Source of the DNA: Conchocele bisecta | Lineage: Eukaryota > Mollusca > Bivalvia > Lucinida > Thyasiridae | DNA: 64,000 bases | Assembly: GCA_029237695.1 (NCBI GenBank) | Contig: CM055271.1 | Span: 36,514,462-36,578,461, forward strand | Direction: 5' to 3' | In this document: piece after piece, positions 47,075 through 55,262 of the stretch | How positions within the stretch are numbered: the first letter of the stretch is position 1 | How the letters are laid out: each line of letters begins with the position of its first letter | Position numbers and translations under genes: made by a program | Notes under the pieces: generated by a model | Told to the model about the DNA's origin: nothing | Seen by the model: only the letters and a program-made list of their open reading frames with translations | Database searches by the model: none

Positions 47075-50074
47075 CTTCGATGTTGAGTTGTGCGTCTGTA
47101 ATTATATCTAAGTACACGTTCAATGGCCCAGCTCCCTCCGCCTCTTTGGTTATCTGGATCGTCACACCCTCACTAGCGTTGTCAACTTGGCGTCCACTAC
47201 CGTACATTTGGTCGTCGTCGCTGGCTCGCATGTCTAGCCATAACGCGTATTTGGTAGTCAAGAACTCCGCGAGGGAGACGTCCGAGAGCTGCAGGTCTTT
47301 TTCAACCGCGGCAACCTCCGGGGAGCGCTTATAGCCGGCAGCAAACTGCTTTCTGACTTCGTCCCACTGCTGGTGCGCGCGAAGACCCGCGCTGTAGAAT
47401 TGATTGGGGACTCCCTCGATCGTCACCTCTAACTTTGTGATTTTGGGGTTATAGAATTTGTCGGTTGACGTTAATATTTCACGTTTTTTTGTTTTTTTTT
47501 TATTGATCAATCCGTTTATTTACACTTTTTATAACAAGATTCAAGGCAAGATAATAATATACATGTAATTGTAACTTGGTAATGGTTACACTATTTTGGA
47601 ACTTTAGTATTGCATGTTATCCAAGGTATTGCTTTCTGCCGTCCTTCGCCCACTTACCCATTCAGATGACTGTGTATATTGGCTACCCATGCGAACCATC
47701 CTGATATTTGATAGCTGACATGCGCGGCCTGCACCAGTTGTGTTGCATAAATATATAATGGCCGAATAACAGCAGACGGCAGTATCACAAACATTATCAA
47801 TAGGAGATTCTTATGTGCTATGAACACATGTATTCACATGCTGTACAGTATTTGTCATATAAATTCAGTAGAGTGATGTTCAGAATTAATGTATTTATCA
47901 TTGTGAAATATATTTATGAATGCCACGAGCTAAACAGTATTAACAGAGATCTGAATCTGTGTGTAAACAGTTTAGTTAGTGAATTACTTTTAAAGATGAA
48001 TATAATTATCGTTACTACACACTGACACCATGTTGTAACAGTGAACGAGGACAGTCTCCATACATAGACTATCCACCCTCTCTATTCAAACATGCTAGCA
48101 TGTGCAATGTAATATATATACATGGTAACTACTGTATTGAAAACAGGTAGCAGATGATCGATATGGTACGTATTGGTAATATATGGTTTAGATTTCTATA
48201 GACGTTAGGTTAGATTCAATATGTGAGTATTGTTGATACAGACCGGTCGACATGTAGGTGTAGGCTGGTCTGGATTCACTAATTGGTTATTACCTTAGTA
48301 ATTGTTGACAAGATGTGATTGTGTGTGTGTTTGCGTTTATTGGCATGTCAACAAGTAAATACATTATAGATGGTTATGTGTATTATAATATGTTTTTCAA
48401 ATATTTTTAAGAATATGGTGATAAGATATGAAGGCTTGTGACGATTTTGTAACACATTCGAGACAATCAAGAGATCGTAATACAATAGTTTGAACATACT
48501 TGATCCTCTGATTCGTCCTTCGTCAATGAAGTGTGACTTGTATATGCAGTATAATATTTGTGAAAGTATAATATTAATGTATTAATATTCTTTTAGTAGG
48601 ATTTTATATCCAACTATGAGAAATTCGAGTGACTTGAATGATTTAGAAATTCCGATTTTTCGAAAAATATCCAATATTTTTGTTCAAAACTCATTTAATT
48701 TTCTACATGTGATAAAAAAATGGTTATACGTTTCTTTTTCGTTACAGTGTTTGCAGTTTGGGCTGTTTGATATTTTCCATGTATACAAATTCTCATTCGT
48801 GGCTAATATGTTATGTATTGCATTAAATTTGAATTGCTTGACTCGATGATGAAACAATACTTTATTTAAAACGTAATAAAAGGAACTCCATGGAAGTGAA
48901 TTCTGGAATTTGATGTCCCAATATTTATGGATGTATGGTTTTTCGATTTTCTTCTTCAATAAAATGTAGTAAAGATCTTTATTTGTTGTCTTTTCGAATG
49001 GAGTATTGTTAACTCGAGGCATAGCCAAGCTTGTTTTGACTTTAGTTCGTATAGACTCTATAGATGTCATCGTGGTCTTCCAAAATCTTGGAATTGACTC
49101 TTTATTGATATTTAGTTCAGCAATCCAATTTTGTTTATTTTTTAAGAGCAAAAGTATACAAGTTGAGTCTATTGCACCTATATTAGAAATTATATCATTA
49201 ATGAAAATGAAACCCGAGTCTATCCAATGTGTATAAACTAGACTTTTCCCATTGAACTTAATATATTTATTCCCCCAAATTAATTGTCGACGAATATCGT
49301 AAAAGTGTTTCGGTTTCTGAGTATCTAGTGCGACATTAAATTGCGACCAGATATCAATTAGTTGTCTATAAAAAGCCGGAATAGTGATGGGTACAGTCGG
49401 TAAGGATTTGAAAGAATCTAAATTCATGTTGAATATCATGAAGTTGTTCCCATAATGATTTAGAAAAAAATTCCACAACGTGTCGCTTTTGTCTTTCGTC
49501 ATCTTGCGGTGGCGAAGAACTCGGTCGTAAAGTATGGCAACGCGCCCGGCGTACTGGGTTCTGATCAATCGCGCGAGTTCGGGCCGTAGTCGTTGAACGT
49601 TAGTTCATATTCGAGGCGGTCCGCCAAAGCGCTCTGATAGTAGGGCATGTGACTCTCCAGCAACTCACCGTCGAGCGGGATGTAGAAGCGGTTGCCGTAA
49701 GCGGCCGCGATCGCGTTGTCGCTCGCGTTGTTATCTGCCTTGTTACCAGCCCCGATTCTGTCATCGATCGACATCACCTCATTACCAGAAATCTTTATCA
49801 TGGTCTTCTTGACGATGGCGCGACCCAGGTTCTGAACGACGGTTCGGTCCGCTTCTGTCGACGTCAGCGAAATAGTGAAAGCGTGGCGAACAGTCCCCGG
49901 CACAATGACGTCGCTAGCTCCGAGGTTGGGGAAGCGGACTAAGAGCTGCTGGTTCTGGTCGATCGTCGGTGGGTTGTTTGTAATAACGACGCTCTGTCTC
50001 ACGCCTTTCGCCCCGAGGGGCTCACGCAGTCTGCGGTATGGATTGAGTTTGCGACCGTATTGTATCGAAGACAT
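47046..50074 (-). pseudogene. Major capsid protein (double jelly-roll type), broken by a LINE and indels
   Basis: Three pieces on the minus strand. The N-terminal piece is 50,074-49,565 (170 codons from MSSIQYGRKL, beta-rich). A short middle piece (about 49,578-49,471) lies in another frame. The C-terminal piece runs from about 47,480 to 47,046 and includes KLEVTIEGVPNQFYSAGLRA and DDQMYGSGRQVDNASEGVTI, ending VSALY. From memory of the family these are parts of one ~480-500-residue capsid protein found in invertebrate endogenous viral elements. Lesions: a deletion with frameshift near 49,577, a ~2-kb LINE insertion at 47,484-49,470, and a further frameshift or small deletion near 47,465. Not a functional gene in this copy. 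The jelly-roll assignment is from family knowledge and gene company, not from a structure. Confidence 0.75.
47484..49470 (-). mobile_element. 5'-truncated LINE fragment in the capsid gene
   Basis: About 1,990 bases in the same orientation as the capsid gene. The 5' part keeps the C-terminal end of a non-LTR reverse transcriptase: TIPAFYRQLIDIWSQF, a basic helical region, and a zinc knuckle CKHCNEKETYNHFFITC (C-x2-C...H-x4-C) at the ORF end (48,684). About 1.2 kb of AT-rich 3' UTR follows, ending in an A-rich tail (T tract at 47,484-47,500 on the + strand). Target-site duplication is weak: GTGGAAT beside one junction and GTGAAAT beside the other. The clade is not assigned. The + strand frames here are antisense. 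Confidence 0.75.
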
Positions 50075-50138
50075 ATTTTCAGTGAAACTAAATACCTCTA
50101 TTAAACCCGTATGTCTTTTCTTTAATACATCGTTAAAG

Positions 50139-50799
50139 ATGGCTGATTACGATATTGGCATGGACGAATTCGGCAGAAACGATGCCCTCAATGACGATGA
50201 CATCGATGAGGATGACTTCGAGGATTCCCTCACAACCTTCGACGAAACACCCGTCATAGAGACTCCAGTTCCAATTCGTGAATTGGGGGAAATAGGTGGC
50301 GCTACCAACACCATTAGTCAAAGTCGGGAATTACTCGAGGGAGCTGTAGACGACTACTACAACAGTTTGGCAGAAAAAGGTGTGGTCCAGTCTGTCGGCC
50401 GCGACTACTCCAAGTTCGAATTGGATCTGCGCGGTAGGTTGCAACTAAAAGCATCAAATGTCCCGAACGTCAACATGAAGACCGGAAAACCCCTAGCGCT
50501 GAGCACCATTGCCGGAAAAAAACTGGGCGATGGCCAAATCGTAAAGAACGAACTAGGATTCCCAGAAAACAATTATGCCGGCCCGCGCTCTAGAGTCCCT
50601 ACAGTCTACCGACGAAACGATGGCGAAGACGACCGCCGCGATAGAAACTGTCGAGCTCAGCGAGGTCCCTCGAGTAGTCACCGACGCTATTCGCACAATG
50701 GAGATCAGCGAAAGCAATCTATACAAAATACTCAACCTCGACCAAGGGTCTAACGATGACCCACCTGTTACCTCTTCGCGAACTCCGGGGACTCGATAA
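50139..50799 (+). pseudogene. Acidic viral protein of unknown function, frameshifted
   Basis: Starts MADYDIGMDEFGRNDALNDD; I chose this ATG because upstream in-frame sequence is antisense to the capsid gene. Residues 1-50 are strongly acidic; VPIRELGEIGG (near 47-57) is encoded by a CCAATTCGTGAATTGG palindrome. Residues about 60-140 are mixed helical (LLEGAVDDYYNSLAEKGVVQ). Near 50,580 the frame becomes Arg-rich and low in sense, whereas the +1 frame (50,575-50,799) reads a regular helical sequence (ALESLQSTDETMAKTTAAIE). This indicates one indel. It is the first gene of a plus-strand block divergent from the capsid gene. Possibly a virion cement or scaffold protein, but that is a guess. Confidence 0.6.
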
Positions 50800-51421
50800 G
50801 GCTATACAAACGGTCCGGGGTGAATTGGTCTATAACCTCTCCAAACTCACGGCGCTGGATGAAGATATCGCGCTAGAAGAAAAAAAACTTGGGGAAGCCC
50901 GAGGCGATAGAGAATCTACCGAGCGGATCACCTAACGACTGTGGTCTTTGCGGGATGAAAGAGAAGCTCGCTTGGAGGCTGCCCGTGAGACGCTCCGCAC
51001 CCAAATAAGTCGGATCCGCGAAACAATCTCGAGGGTCCTGCACGAGGAGACGACACTCGGTGAGCGTATTCGCACTCTGTTCAGAGAGCAGGGTATGACT
51101 ACATCGACCATAGTTCTAGCTTTCACTGGCGGTGCGGCGGCTTCACCCGCGCCCGCATCCGCGCCAGCACCCGCGACATCCGGTGGAGCCAAGGAGTGGG
51201 TAAAAAAGCATCTAAAAGCCATAGCCAGTCTCCTGGCTAAATTAGGTGGAAAGGCGGCTGCCGCGCTGCCTGGGCTGATCGGAGGTCTCGTCTCCTACTT
51301 GTTATCTATATTATCAAAAACGGCCGGATGGCTCGCCGAGAATGCTTGGGCTCTAATCGTGGCGATTGGCTGTCTCCTACTTTTAGCCGCCCGAGAGTTC
51401 CTAAAACCAAAGCGCGAATAG
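50756..51421 (+). pseudogene. Coiled-coil and membrane protein with one in-frame stop
   Basis: The ATG at 50,756 overlaps the preceding gene. The frame encodes about 59 residues of charged helix (LDKAIQTVRGELVYNLSKL), hits TAA at 50,933-50,935, and continues open in the same frame to 51,421. After the stop come more heptad-like helix (EREARLEAARETLRTQISRI), a Pro/Ala linker (SPAPASAPAPATSG), an amphipathic Ala/Lys stretch and a hydrophobic segment WLAENAWALIVAIGCLLLLA ending in a basic tail. The continuity suggests one ~220-residue protein broken by a recent nonsense change. By position and shape it could be a membrane-active or virion-anchoring protein; the family is not recognised. Confidence 0.6.
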
Positions 51422-51725
51422 TCCGATGGCCACGAGGGCGACGACGAGCCCTAATTTCTCCTCCTCGTGGGTTGTGACACTAGTTCCCTATCCTGTTCCA
51501 ATCCAATCGCGATTGGAAGAATTGGGGGAACTTGATGGTGCATCCAATTCGTGAATTGGGGGTACTGGGGTGGGTGCTTGCGGTTTTATGATTTTTTTTT
51601 CAAATTTATTTGAATTTCCAACCTCAACCTCACACGTTGAACCCGAGCATGTTGGGGGGGGTGCGCTAGATGATATACCGCGTTCACGTTCCCGTTGTGG
51701 GCGACTTTTTGATTGACGTTGGCGA
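51422..51725. other. Convergent intergenic region with two palindromes
   Basis: Between convergent genes. Holds CCAATCGCGATTGG (51,503-51,516) followed by AAGAATTGGGGG, and CCAATTCGTGAATTGG (51,544-51,559), which could act as bidirectional terminators or pairing sites. Function is inferred only. Confidence 0.5.
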
Positions 51726-52727
51726 TTACGATATGATTATTGTAACAGAGTCAACCGGGTCGTCTCGTAGTATCATATTGCTCGGCGCCATATACAGACC
51801 TATTCCAAATACATAGTCTACTGGGGTGCTGGCATTCTGCAAAACGTCTTGATTATTCTGGATCGTCTTCTCCAGGTCCACCTTAGCTGAGATGGCGTCC
51901 TCTACAAGTGCCAATAATTGTTTTTGTGCGTCAAACGCCGTTCCCGTGCCCAGTATAGAACTGCGCGTTTGCTTTTGTGCGCCGAGGATGGCCCAGACGT
52001 ATGTGTGAATGGAGTCGTTGAGGCGGGTAACACCGGCCTGCCTAAACCCTAGACCGTCGTCCAATATAAAGGTTTCTATACCCTTCTGCACGTTTCTGTC
52101 TTGTAAAATATACTGTACGTGAGCCTTTGGTGGTGATAACCATGTACAGTATTTGGAATAGCACGTGTGCCCTCTAGCCACTTCAGCCCAGAATGTCATG
52201 TTGGAGGTATTACAATTGTTTTCCGTCCAATTTATCGTGTTTCTGAATGGTGGTGGTGCTGTGTAACTCGGAGTATAACCCCGGACCGCCAACGCTGTAA
52301 AAGCAGATTTCGTTCTGGCATAGTATGTCCCGTGCTCTAAACCCCTAAGATGAACGGTGCCCAGGCTGTTGCTGTTCGGGTATACTTTCTGTCTCCAGTC
52401 CGCGTCTTTTGAAACGTTAAATTCGTTACACAATCTTTCGAACGCCTTACGGTTGTATGTGTTGGAAATAGGATTCCAACCGTCAAATTGAGGTAGTGGA
52501 GTATCTAGTTCTTTGAGAATCCTCCTAATAGTATAATACACATGAAAGTTGTAGACGCTACTGCTCAGCATGCTGTTCCTGTATTTTATGTGGTCTCTGA
52601 AAGAGACGCCACACCCGGTTGTGGCACACCACACGGCACAATTTAGTTGGTTCTGCCAGAACTGCATAGGGTTGTTGTTCCAGTTTGTTATGACATCCTG
52701 TGTAATGGTTTTAGGAAGTCTGTACAT
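51726..52727 (-). CDS. Viral protein, 333 aa, candidate minor capsid protein
   Basis: Intact frame starting MYRLPKTITQDVITNWNNNP and ending DDPVDSVTIIIS. Rich in Trp, Tyr, Asn and Cys in the first 220 residues (FWQNQLNCAVWCATTGCGVS, CYSKYCTWLSPPKAHVQYIL). The C-terminal third is helical (AQKQLLALVEDAISAKVDLE) and ends in beta-like YVFGIGLYMAP. No signal peptide or clear membrane segment. I recall proteins of this type next to the same capsid genes in invertebrate genomes but without an assigned function. Penton or other minor capsid protein is the leading guess from size and company. The only minus-strand gene in this half of the element. Confidence 0.6.
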   Translation of the reverse strand: MYRLPKTITQDVITNWNNNPMQFWQNQLNCAVWCATTGCGVSFRDHIKYRNSMLSSSVYNFHVYYTIRRILKELDTPLPQFDGWNPISNTYNRKAFERLCNEFNVSKDADWRQKVYPNSNSLGTVHLRGLEHGTYYARTKSAFTALAVRGYTPSYTAPPPFRNTINWTENNCNTSNMTFWAEVARGHTCYSKYCTWLSPPKAHVQYILQDRNVQKGIETFILDDGLGFRQAGVTRLNDSIHTYVWAILGAQKQTRSSILGTGTAFDAQKQLLALVEDAISAKVDLEKTIQNNQDVLQNASTPVDYVFGIGLYMAPSNMILRDDPVDSVTIIIS

Positions 52728-52886
52728 GTTAGGGAAATTGTTTAGGGAAACCCAGGCCCAAACTGGCTCTTATTTGGGGGTGCATAAGCCCACCAATGGT
52801 GTTCTTTTGAGTGTATGCACCTCCAACCAGGTACTTTGCATTAGAATTAAAGTTAAATGCTTTGGTATCCATTGAAAGATATTATT

Positions 52887-53567
52887 ATGTTTGCTACTAT
52901 CACTAATGTTCAAAAAGAGAGTTGTGAACTTCAAAAGTCAATCGACAACTGCTGCGGAAAACACCGGGTAGGCTTCAGATCCTTCACGATTGGGTGGGAG
53001 AATGTGGGGAAGAGCGAAGGGTTTGGCTATGTGAAGGATGGACGCTCAGTAGGTGTAAGGCTGCCTCCCGGACTGTGGAGTTTTAGACAGCTCAAAGATT
53101 TTGTCACCTCATAGCTTGACGGTAAAGCCAACCTCACAGTATCGAAGGCTACCGGGCTCGCAACAATAACCATCGGCCCAGACAGCCGGGTAAGGAACTC
53201 CCCGACGTTGGGTATTCGACTCGGTTTTAGAGAGGCATACTCCGCTAACAAAGGCTTGTTTGCCCCTTGTGAGTACGTCGGTGATAACCCGGTGGACTTC
53301 GCCTTCACGAAAACTCTCAGGGTGCACCTGGATCGTGTGAACACATTGTACAACATGGTAGACGGTTCCCCCAGCACATTACTGAAAACCGTGCAAGCCA
53401 GTGATTCTTTCTTTGGGGAGACTGTGACCTTAGACTTCCCACGCCCCGAGATGAATGTTTTGGAATCGGGACATATCCACGAATTTACGGTCTCTATTCT
53501 TGATGATCAAGCGAGAAAGTTGAATAACTGTTACCCGATTTCGGTCGTCCTAGAAATTTCAAATTAA
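52887..53567 (+). pseudogene. Candidate penton/vertex-type viral protein with one in-frame stop
   Basis: The ATG at 52,887 opens MFATITNVQKESCELQKSID. The frame reaches GVRLPPGLWSFRQLKDFV, meets TAG at 53,112-53,114, and continues in the same frame without interruption to 53,567 (LRVHLDRVNTLYNMVDGSPS, FTVSILDDQARKLNNCYPIS). A hydrophobic LPPG-plus-aromatic turn followed by a QLKDF helix, then beta-rich sequence, suggests a virion surface or vertex protein of about 226 residues. The family is not identified. It is divergent from the 333-residue gene with about 160 bases between starts, and is followed 50 bases later by the fibre-like gene. Confidence 0.6.
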
Positions 53568-53617
53568 TTCAAAGAATTAAACGCATGTTCGTAATATAAT
53601 TTATAACAACCAACATT

Positions 53618-54526
53618 ATGAGTATATGTGGACCAGGTAGTTCTTCCAATTCCAATCGCGATTGGGTGACAGATATAAATTCAAAGAATCCGAGTAACAA
53701 TGATGTTCCCGACGGATCCAAACCCACAGGCGATTTTTTAACTACCGGAAAAACAAAGGCCTTGATCAAGACGACTATATCGGAGGCCACAAACGCAATT
53801 CGCAGGAGTATAGCACAGCTTAGAGTAGACGTCCTGACGGCGACTGCACAAGTTCGCGAAGAGGCACATACAGGACTTAAGGATCTCGGTGGAAAAATAA
53901 TCCAAGTTGGGGAAGAGGATCATGCAGAACTTACTGAACTAGGAGGGAAAATAACCGAATTACGGGAAGAGGCCCATACAGAGTTTATGGAATTTTCCGA
54001 TAAACTGAAACGTGTTCGTAGAGCCACAAACAAAACACTTGAGGAGACCTCTGAAAAGGTTCGTGGTGAGGCCCATACCGCTATCGCGCAGCTTGCCACA
54101 TTGTTGGACACATCTGTAGAGCAGTTTAAGTTATTACAAACACAAAAACGTGTCATCACAGTTTGGGCTGAGAAGCGGGGCCCATTGAATGATGGGATCT
54201 ATGAATATTCGTTCGGCGCCAAAGCGAGCAATAGATATGGGGGATACGCCATGACAGCTCCAGGTACACTTCTCCGAATGGCTGTCTGCTCGGTTAATTC
54301 TAATGGTAAATCTGTGGGCGTTGTCGCCGTGAATCTCGTACTGGATGGGGAAGAACGGGCGATTGGATTCAATAAACTCGCTGGACAGAGTTCAGCGGTG
54401 ATTTTGTTCGCCGGTGACGATCAAATTAGACTTTCAGAAGGTAGTGTTATTAACTTTGTTGCGAAAATCGATGACCCAGCGAGTTCTTCCACTGTTGTAA
54501 CATTATTAATTGAACTTGATTTATGA
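53618..54526 (+). CDS. Fibre-like protein with coiled-coil stalk and C-terminal head
   Basis: Intact 302-residue frame. Residues 1-45 are polar and flexible and include SNSNRDW, encoded by a CCAATCGCGATTGG palindrome. Residues about 46-180 are a helical stalk with recurring VREEAHT / GEEDHAE / REEAHTE / RGEAHTA motifs at 81, 99, 117 and 150, spaced 18, 18 and 33 residues. Residues about 181-302 are compact and beta-rich (TVWAEKRGPLNDGIYEYSFG ... VVTLLIELDL) with no Cys pattern, like a trimeric head. This stalk-plus-knob plan is typical of virion fibres or receptor-binding spikes; the family itself is not recognised. Being open while several neighbours are broken could mean chance or recent arrival. 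Confidence 0.65.
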   Translation: MSICGPGSSSNSNRDWVTDINSKNPSNNDVPDGSKPTGDFLTTGKTKALIKTTISEATNAIRRSIAQLRVDVLTATAQVREEAHTGLKDLGGKIIQVGEEDHAELTELGGKITELREEAHTEFMEFSDKLKRVRRATNKTLEETSEKVRGEAHTAIAQLATLLDTSVEQFKLLQTQKRVITVWAEKRGPLNDGIYEYSFGAKASNRYGGYAMTAPGTLLRMAVCSVNSNGKSVGVVAVNLVLDGEERAIGFNKLAGQSSAVILFAGDDQIRLSEGSVINFVAKIDDPASSSTVVTLLIELDL

Positions 54527-54646
54527 ACATTTAACTGCCACACCTGAGCTGGTGCGGTTGAACCTACAACCAAAACCTGCCGATCCTGTTTCAACAGCCA
54601 ATACCCCCAATCCTCGATTGGATGTTGGGCAATTGGGGGATATGAG

Positions 54647-55258
54647 TTGACCTCGTCAAACTTCAAGTTGGAAAATATCGTCGAGATACAGCAGATTCTA
54701 AAACAAGAGGGGGACACTCGGAGGGTAAATGCTAAAAAATATAGACGAGCTGCAAATATAGCGGAGGGGGTGAGCACCTTGTTATCGTCCGTTTCTATAC
54801 TGGGTGGGGCCGGAACCGTTGCATTGTTATCTACAGTCGTGGCAATTCCTATTGCCGCGGGTTTGAGTGGTGTAGCCGCTGGGGCCGGACTGTTGTGTAT
54901 GGCGTTTAGAGTAGTGGGGAGAAAATTCGAAAATAAAAGTAGAAAGCACGACAGAATATCGGTTCTCGCAAGGTCTAAGAAAAATAGCATCGACGTTATC
55001 GTGTCCAAAGCGTTGGCAGATAACAATATATCAGACGCTGAATTTGAGTCAGTGGTGGAGGAGATGTCTCGATATGAGGATTTAAAAAATGCTATTAGAA
55101 TAAAGGCGAGCGCCACCCTTCCCAAGATTGAGAATACTGATTGGGATAAATTTAGGTTAAAACTGGGAGATAAAGTGGGAGAAAGTTACGACACCACCTC
55201 CCTCAACTCCGTTGAACCCAATACCATCCAATTTCTCCAATCGCGATTGGGGTGTTGA
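54647..55258 (+). CDS. Two-segment membrane protein conserved in such elements (203 aa, start uncertain)
   Basis: No ATG begins the conserved frame. It is open from before TTG at 54,647 (LTSSNFKLENIVEIQQIL), and the only near ATG (54,642) is out of frame, so the start is lost or upstream. Residues about 25-40 are basic (RRVNAKKYRRA), 42-92 hydrophobic (LSSVSILGGAGTVALLSTVV, GLSGVAAGAGLLCMAF), probably two membrane helices, and about 95-170 charged helical (KHDRISVLARSKKNSIDVIV, NNISDAEFESVVEEMSRYED). I recall this as a frequent unnamed family in cnidarian and molluscan genomes, probably carried by elements like this one. The last residues (IQFLQSRLGC) are encoded by a palindrome. Confidence 0.6.
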   Translation: MTSSNFKLENIVEIQQILKQEGDTRRVNAKKYRRAANIAEGVSTLLSSVSILGGAGTVALLSTVVAIPIAAGLSGVAAGAGLLCMAFRVVGRKFENKSRKHDRISVLARSKKNSIDVIVSKALADNNISDAEFESVVEEMSRYEDLKNAIRIKASATLPKIENTDWDKFRLKLGDKVGESYDTTSLNSVEPNTIQFLQSRLGC

Positions 55259-55262
55259 TGGA

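Larger units (their letters stand above)
45492..55250. repeat. Dispersed palindromes CCAATCGCGATTGG and variants (8 copies)
   Basis: Exact 14-mers at 45,492-45,505, 46,308-46,321, 51,503-51,516, 53,652-53,665 and 55,237-55,250. Variants: CCAATTCGTGAATTGG at 50,271-50,286 and 51,544-51,559, and CCAATCCTCGATTGG at 54,607-54,621. Most are followed on one side by ATTGGGGG or GGGG. Three or four lie in reading frames. None was noticed in host sequence of this window. Confidence 0.85.
45459..55262. mobile_element. Endogenous DNA virus / Polinton-like element (left end in gap)
   Basis: About 9.8 kb with virion-type genes in opposed blocks: minus strand (small protein, packaging ATPase, major capsid), plus strand (acidic protein, coiled-coil/membrane protein), minus strand (333-residue protein), plus strand (minor virion candidate, fibre-like, membrane protein). 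Palindromes of the CCAATCGCGATTGG type run from 45,492 to 55,250 and mark its extent. ATPase plus double-jelly-roll capsid is the morphogenetic core of Polintons, adintoviruses, virophages and Polinton-like viruses. No DNA polymerase, integrase or protease gene is visible. The lineage is not assigned. Terminal inverted repeats and target-site duplication could not be identified. Confidence 0.75.

Noticed and set aside
48616..49236. Plus-strand frames in the LINE region
   Set aside because: Antisense to the reverse-transcriptase C-terminal frame with its zinc knuckle.
49875..50138. Upstream extension of the acidic viral protein to an earlier ATG
   Set aside because: These 88 codons are antisense to the capsid N-terminal piece, and the ATG at 50,139 begins sequence typical of a protein start.
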